A stretch of 29,204 nt of DNA from an uncultured Prevotellamassilia sp. (GTDB taxonomy: Bacteria; Bacteroidota; Bacteroidia; Bacteroidales; Bacteroidaceae). The notes beneath the pieces were generated by a model. It did not search any database and had not been told where the DNA came from. It was given only the letters and a program-made list of their open reading frames with translations. The translations under genes and the position numbers were made by a program. How positions within the stretch are numbered: position 1 is the stretch's first letter; every line of letters starts with the position of its first letter. This document shows, in pieces, positions 25,279 through 29,204 of the stretch. Location of the stretch: contig CAKQOG010000029.1 in the NCBI GenBank assembly GCA_934255485.1, positions 1 to 29,204 of the forward strand. Direction: 5' to 3'.

Positions 25279-26184
25279 CTACATATCTAATTTCTCAGCA
25301 ATTCTGAGCTTTGCCGACCTACTTCTTGGGTTTTCTGTTTGCTCTTTTTCAGAGGGCAAAATAACCTTATTATTCACTGCCTTCCAAGGCGTTAGACGTT
25401 TGCCATAAAAGTCTTGTTGCACTTTGCCATCAATGCGTCCAGCACGAATAAAGTTCTTTACCATGCGGTCTTCAAGCGAGTGGTAAGTAAGCACCGACAA
25501 TCTTCCGCCTGGTCGCAACACTTGCAGTGCTGCCTCGAGCATCTCATGTAGGGCATCCATTTCGTGGTTCACTTCTATGCGTAAGGCTTGAAACACACGT
25601 GCTAAATCTTTTTTTTCTCGTTCGCGTGGCATCAGTGGTTTTACCACGCTGAGCAGGTCGTTAATGGTTTGAATACCATCATTAGTGCGTGCCTTGACAA
25701 GTGCTGATGCAATGCGCCTACTGTTTTTCATCTCACCATATAGATAGAAGATGTTGGCCAATTGCTCCTCTGTATAACCATTTACAATGTCAGCAGCTGT
25801 AGCACCTGCACGCTCGTTCATACGCATATCGAGCGGAGCATCAAACCTAAAAGAGAAACCACGTTCCTCATCATCGAAGTGGTGGCTCGATACGCCCAAG
25901 TCGGCTAATATTCCATCAACTTGCTCTACTCCGTAGTAGCGCATCCAGTTTTTGAGGTATCTAAAGTTACTACGCACAAACGTAAAGCGCAAATCATCTT
26001 TTGGAATATTTTGCTCTGCATCGGCATCTTGATCAAAGCTATACAGATGTCCCGTTTTACCTAAGCGACGCAATATTTCGCGGCTATGTCCACCACCGCC
26101 AAAGGTTACGTCTACATAAATGCCATCGGGACGCATATTGAGTCCGTCTACAGTTTCATTCAGAAGAACAGGAATATGATACAA
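25279..26184 (-). CDS. rsmH: 16S rRNA (cytosine-1402-N4)-methyltransferase
   Basis: A 301-residue SAM-dependent methyltransferase (also called MraW) that modifies C1402 in the ribosomal decoding centre. Family features are the start YHIPVLLNETVDGL, the SAM loop DVTFGGGGHSREIL (about 25-38), ILADLGVSSHHFDD, and LTYHSLEDRMVKNF near the C-terminus. It opens the division and wall cluster as in most bacteria, but mraZ, which usually precedes it, is absent: the next gene upstream is an M20 peptidase on the same strand, 264 bp away. The stop is TAG. Confidence 0.97.
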   Translation of the reverse strand: MYHIPVLLNETVDGLNMRPDGIYVDVTFGGGGHSREILRRLGKTGHLYSFDQDADAEQNIPKDDLRFTFVRSNFRYLKNWMRYYGVEQVDGILADLGVSSHHFDDEERGFSFRFDAPLDMRMNERAGATAADIVNGYTEEQLANIFYLYGEMKNSRRIASALVKARTNDGIQTINDLLSVVKPLMPREREKKDLARVFQALRIEVNHEMDALHEMLEAALQVLRPGGRLSVLTYHSLEDRMVKNFIRAGRIDGKVQQDFYGKRLTPWKAVNNKVILPSEKEQTENPRSRSAKLRIAEKLDM

Positions 26185-26325
26185 GGTATTCGTTTTTTGA
26201 GGATGAAAAATATTTTGTTCAGCACTTTTATATACTTACACTTTTGCATGTAAAAAAATGCTATTTCTGCTTAATTTTCAGAGTCTTGTTATTTTTATAT
26301 TGAAGAGTCTTATCTTTAGCAAATT

Positions 26326-26333
26326 CAAAAGTA
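26326..26333 (-). promoter_or_regulatory. Candidate -7 box for the rsmH-ftsW operon
   Basis: The minus strand reads TACTTTTG, matching TAnnTTTG, about 140 bp upstream of rsmH. A weak -33 (GTTG) lies 22 bp upstream. The 264-bp gap has no other candidate that I find convincing. Confidence 0.4.
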
Positions 26334-26448
26334 CTGATTTTCTATCAATTTTTTTCAACTTTTATTACAATTTTTTTCAACGTTGTATCAAAGGCAAGAA
26401 TAGCAGGCAAAAGTGCGGAGTTTAAAACAGATAGATATCAGTATTTTT

Positions 26449-27504
26449 CTATTCATAAATCATTTTTCTGTACATTGTTAGTGCATCGTCTATCTCGTTA
26501 AGACAGATATATTCGTCGGCTGTATGCGAACGCGCAGACTGTCCAGGCCCCATCTTGAACGATGGAAAACGCATTAATGCTTGGTCGCTCAGCGTGGGCG
26601 AGCCAAATGGTATGCGCCCTTGCGATATAGCCGCTTGTACGAGTGGATGTTCTATCGATATTTGCGATGAGTGAAGACGCGTAGAGCGTGGCACCACGTT
26701 GCAATCAACATGTTGGTGCACAATCGACAGAATTTCTTCGTTGGTATAACACTCATTAGCTCTCACATCTACGGTAAAGGTACATGTGTCGGGGATAACG
26801 TTATGTTGTGTGCCAGCTTGTATGATAGTAACGGTCATCTTCACTGGTCCAAGCAGTTCAGTTTGGTTCTTAAACTGGTAGGTACTAAACCATTCAATGT
26901 TTTTCATCGCCTTGGTGATAGCGTTCACTCCTTCGTTGCGGGCGGCATGTCCCGACACACCATGTGCAGTGCAATCGAGCACCATCAATCCCTTCTCGGC
27001 TATGGCGGGCTGCATACCTGTGGGTTCGCCCACTATTGCCACATCTATGGTAGGCAAGAGTGGAAGCGCGGCTTCTATGCCATTTTTGCCCGACACTTCC
27101 TCTTCGGCTGAGGCAAGAAACACCAAGTGATAAGGCAGCGATGCCTCATTTTGCAACGACAAATATGTGAGCATCAACGATACCAATCCACCCCCACAAT
27201 CGTTGCTTCCCAAGCCATATAGCCTATCCTTTTCAATAGTTGGCTCAAATGGGTTGTGCTGCCACGATGCTGCTGGTTTCACGGTGTCGAGGTGTGCATT
27301 GAGCAAAAGTGTTGGGCGTTTTCCCTTTTCAACGGGTTGTTCGCACCACACGTTGTTACAATGTCGTTGTGGATTTGCCCCATGTTCCTTCAGATAACTA
27401 AAGATGTAGTCGGCCACTTCGGTTTCGTTTCTGCTAACCGATGGTATTGATATGAGGTGACTCAACACGCTTACGGCTTCGGACACCATTTTTTGATTGT
27501 TCAT
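26449..27504 (-). CDS. M20-family metallopeptidase, ArgE-type N-acyl-ornithine deacylase
   Basis: A 351-residue cytosolic zinc hydrolase. Metal and catalytic residues are visible: HLD (His71, with catalytic Asp73), GSNDCGGG (bridging Asp102), AEEE (133-136: general base and metal ligand), GEPTG (159-163), a dimerisation domain with GVSGHAARNEGVNAI, and a late His in ARSHTADEY. The family removes the acyl group of N-acetylornithine in arginine synthesis; in Bacteroidetes the intermediate may be N-succinyl-ornithine, because Bacteroides fragilis uses an N-succinylornithine carbamoyltransferase. Other M20 roles (DapE, dipeptidase) are possible. No arginine gene is adjacent, so the substrate is inferred. 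It has its own promoter and ends in TAG. Confidence 0.85.
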   Translation of the reverse strand: MNNQKMVSEAVSVLSHLISIPSVSRNETEVADYIFSYLKEHGANPQRHCNNVWCEQPVEKGKRPTLLLNAHLDTVKPAASWQHNPFEPTIEKDRLYGLGSNDCGGGLVSLMLTYLSLQNEASLPYHLVFLASAEEEVSGKNGIEAALPLLPTIDVAIVGEPTGMQPAIAEKGLMVLDCTAHGVSGHAARNEGVNAITKAMKNIEWFSTYQFKNQTELLGPVKMTVTIIQAGTQHNVIPDTCTFTVDVRANECYTNEEILSIVHQHVDCNVVPRSTRLHSSQISIEHPLVQAAISQGRIPFGSPTLSDQALMRFPSFKMGPGQSARSHTADEYICLNEIDDALTMYRKMIYE

Positions 27505-27535
27505 AGTATTTTTTCGAGCTATATGAATACAAGTG

Positions 27536-27543
27536 CAAAGGTA
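27536..27543 (-). promoter_or_regulatory. -7 box of the M20 peptidase gene
   Basis: TACCTTTG on the minus strand is an exact TAnnTTTG match; TGTG stands in the -33 place 21 bp upstream. The predicted start is some 25 nt before the ATG. Confidence 0.55.
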
Positions 27544-27616
27544 GAAAGGTTTACAAAATTATAGCACATTCAGGCCCTGCTTTTTGTTGTTTTTGTGTTC
27601 ATCAACTACATACATG

Positions 27617-27662
27617 CAACAAGGCTCACCCTTTCTGTTGTTTAAAAGGATGAGCCTTGTTG
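27617..27662 (-). terminator. Terminator of the rlpA-like gene
   Basis: CAACAAGGCTCA pairs with TGAGCCTTGTTG, and the stem continues after one mismatch with CCTTT/AAAGG. It lies about 70 bp after the rlpA-like stop and before the peptidase promoter. Confidence 0.75.
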
Positions 27663-27731
27663 TTCTTTATGATTTCACTGTATGAAATTCGCACCAAAGT
27701 GCGTGCATCAAGTTATGATGCAATAGTTTTT

Positions 27732-28343
27732 TTATTTGGTTTTCTTTTTTGTTACCAAAGTTTGAAACGTGTTCTTTGCCGTCAATTTTGTATTGAGTAT
27801 GCGATAGCGAGGCTGTTGTTGCTTGCGCAATTCTGCCATGTGCTTCTGACGCGCCTTTTCGCCACGTTCGGTCCACTCTGACATAGAGTAAAATTTACCC
27901 GTTGCAGGGTCTAAATATTTCACCTCGAGCAAACGATTGTCTGCGAAGTTGCGTTCTTCTGGTTTTACGATGTTTTGTTGATAACCTACTGCCTCAACCA
28001 TTACTGGAGCTACGCCCATATTGAGCATACCCAACTTGCGAGCTGCAGCCAAAGAAACATCAACTACACGACCTGCCACGTGCGGACCACGGTCTGTTAC
28101 CTTTACTACTACTTCCTTGCCATTGGCCTTGTTTGTTACCTTGAGCAGGGTGCCAAATGGGAGTGTGCGGTGGGCGCAAGTTAGGCTATCTTTGTGATAG
28201 CGTGATCCGTCGCTTGTACGGTGGCCATGTGCGCTACGGCCATAAAATGTTGCCTTGCCATGTGTTTTTTGCGCAAGGGCAGGCATAGAAATTGTAAATG
28301 TTACGAGAGTTGCTAAAAATAAAAGTACTTGCTTTAATTTCAT
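27732..28343 (-). CDS. rlpA: RlpA-like septal ring / cell wall protein (double-psi beta-barrel)
   Basis: A 203-residue secreted protein. A signal peptide covers about residues 1-24 (cut near PALA/QK); there is no lipobox Cys, so it is probably periplasmic rather than a lipoprotein. Residues about 27-118 form the RlpA double-psi beta-barrel: GKATFYGRSAHGHRTSDG, TCAHRTLPFGTLLKVTN and KVTDRGPHVAGRVVDVS, the last holding the catalytic Asp of the lytic transglycosylase form. No SPOR domain follows; instead there is a basic C-terminal tail (about 150-203). The family cleaves denuded glycan strands at the septum. Whether this one is active is not certain, since the tail differs from that of Pseudomonas RlpA. 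Confidence 0.85.
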   Translation of the reverse strand: MKLKQVLLFLATLVTFTISMPALAQKTHGKATFYGRSAHGHRTSDGSRYHKDSLTCAHRTLPFGTLLKVTNKANGKEVVVKVTDRGPHVAGRVVDVSLAAARKLGMLNMGVAPVMVEAVGYQQNIVKPEERNFADNRLLEVKYLDPATGKFYSMSEWTERGEKARQKHMAELRKQQQPRYRILNTKLTAKNTFQTLVTKKKTK

Positions 28344-28521
28344 TTGTCTTGTTTTGCCATGAGGACTATCAGCGGCTTTTTATTCATACGATAGCTTAGC
28401 CATGCTACCTTATTTGCCTACATTAAACAGCGAAATCTATGCGTTTTTGCTGATAGATGCACAAGGGATATTCTGCTTCAAAACGTGTGTGAGATTATCC
28501 GCCTCATGATGTTTACGGGTG

Positions 28522-28553
28522 CAAAGATAGTTATTTTTTGCCGAAAACCCAAA
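28522..28553 (-). promoter_or_regulatory. Promoter of the rlpA-like gene
   Basis: On the minus strand TTTG (28553-28550), a 20-nt spacer and TATCTTTG (28529-28522) match the Bacteroidetes consensus. The predicted start is about 28515, giving a leader of about 170 nt. Between 28554 and 28821 I see no gene or clear structure. Confidence 0.65.
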
Positions 28554-28821
28554 CGTTTTCTCTGATTATCAAGCATTACCGATATTTTGAGCATCTTATT
28601 TAAGATTTATAAACAATCTGTTCTATCATTATGTGAAAAGCCGGGACACCTTAGAGAATGGGACTTTTGTAGCTCTGTTATGCTTAAAAATAGGGTAAGC
28701 ATACTGCTTGTATATGCAACATAGCACACAATTGTTAAAAAATATAATATAAAACATTTTTGCTATTGAATAATGCTCTTGTACGCTCAAAAATGTCTTT
28801 TATCTATCGCAAGCAGATAAT

Positions 28822-29092
28822 ATAATTTTAGATAAGTAAATACTCAAAATTAACTTTGAAAGGCACGGGCTGAAAGTCCAAAAGACTACAGCCTAGGGCA
28901 ACGCCTTAGGTAACTATATATAGGGATAACACGCTGCAAAAGCTAAAGATGAAGTCTATATTAGACTGCATAGATTACAAGAGGTTTCATCTTTTGCCCC
29001 TACAGGGCGGCATCGGACTACTCACTATTACCCAGGGCGCTGCCCTGGGCTAGTATCTTTTGGGCTTTCAGCCCGAACTACTTAAACAAGAG
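28822..29092 (+). repeat. Dispersed palindromic repeat, complete copy (copy 4)
   Basis: Begins with the flank TTTTAGATAAGTAAATACTC shared with copy 1, then GGGCTGAAAGTCC, AAAAGACTACAGCC, a CCTAGGGCAACGCCTTAGG hairpin, GATGAAG ... TTTCATC, CCCAGGGCGCTGCCCTGGG, and closes with GGGCTTTCAGCCC. The arms are inverted copies as in copy 3, with a few mismatches. No coding frame is credible. Confidence 0.8.
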
Positions 29093-29204
29093 CTCAAAAT
29101 TAACTTTGAAAGGCACGGGCTGAAAGCCCAAAAGACTACAGCCTAGGGCAACGCCTTAGGTAACTATATATAGGGATAACACGCTGCAAAAGCTAAAGAT
29201 GAAG
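29093..29204 (+). repeat. Dispersed palindromic repeat, tandem partial copy (copy 5, cut by the window end)
   Basis: The last 112 bp repeat 28843-28954 with one difference (T to C), at a spacing of exactly 250 bp. The change restores perfect pairing of the small hairpin (GGGCTGAAAGCCC). The copy continues beyond the window. Confidence 0.9.

Noticed and set aside
1..29204. tRNA or rRNA genes
   Set aside because: No cloverleaf with a GTTCRA-type T-arm and CCA-side pairing, and no rRNA signature, was found on either strand by eye.

Overview
The window looks like a chromosome segment of a gut or oral Bacteroidales bacterium, most likely a Prevotella-type species. The grounds are a SusC/SusD-type outer-membrane pair, RsmH-to-FtsW wall genes of Bacteroidetes type, several promoters of the Bacteroidetes form TTTG-N19/20-TAnnTTTG, no clear Shine-Dalgarno sites, and moderately AT-rich DNA with very AT-rich gaps. 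TAG, TAA and TGA-free gene ends were checked: mraY, ftsL, rsmH and the M20 peptidase gene end in TAG, so amber is an ordinary stop here.

Left part (1-3900): the 5' end of a Bacteroidetes tyrosine recombinase, preceded by its usual zinc-ribbon/double-HTH partner gene, which is broken by two in-frame stops. Then dnaK, with a textbook sigma-54 promoter and a terminator. Then a C-terminal remnant of a gene resembling BREX brxL, cut off exactly where half of a dispersed palindromic repeat begins. Next come a hairpin terminator and an array of five units with a strict 23-bp period.

Second part (3889-9104): an AraC-type regulator divergent from a tripartite efflux operon (TolC-like outer-membrane factor, HlyD/EmrA-like adaptor, MFS transporter). 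A 49-bp end piece of the dispersed repeat lies between adaptor and transporter. After the transporter there is a complete copy of the repeat and some IS-like termini.

Third part (9594-16011, minus strand): a SusC-SusD-lipoprotein operon for outer-membrane uptake, read from a strong promoter that leaves a leader of about 465 nt. No glycoside hydrolase or regulator is linked to it.

Fourth part (16281-26333, minus strand): a division and cell wall operon in the order rsmH, ftsL-like, ftsI, murE, mraY, murD, ftsW, closed by a perfect 24-bp hairpin terminator. mraZ is absent at the front, and murG, murC, ftsQ, ftsA and ftsZ do not follow ftsW. FtsI carries an unusual lysine-rich periplasmic tail of about 175 residues.

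Right part (26449-29204, minus strand): an M20 peptidase of the ArgE type, an RlpA-like protein with its own promoter and terminator, and then two tandem copies of the dispersed palindromic repeat with a 250-bp period, the second cut by the window end.
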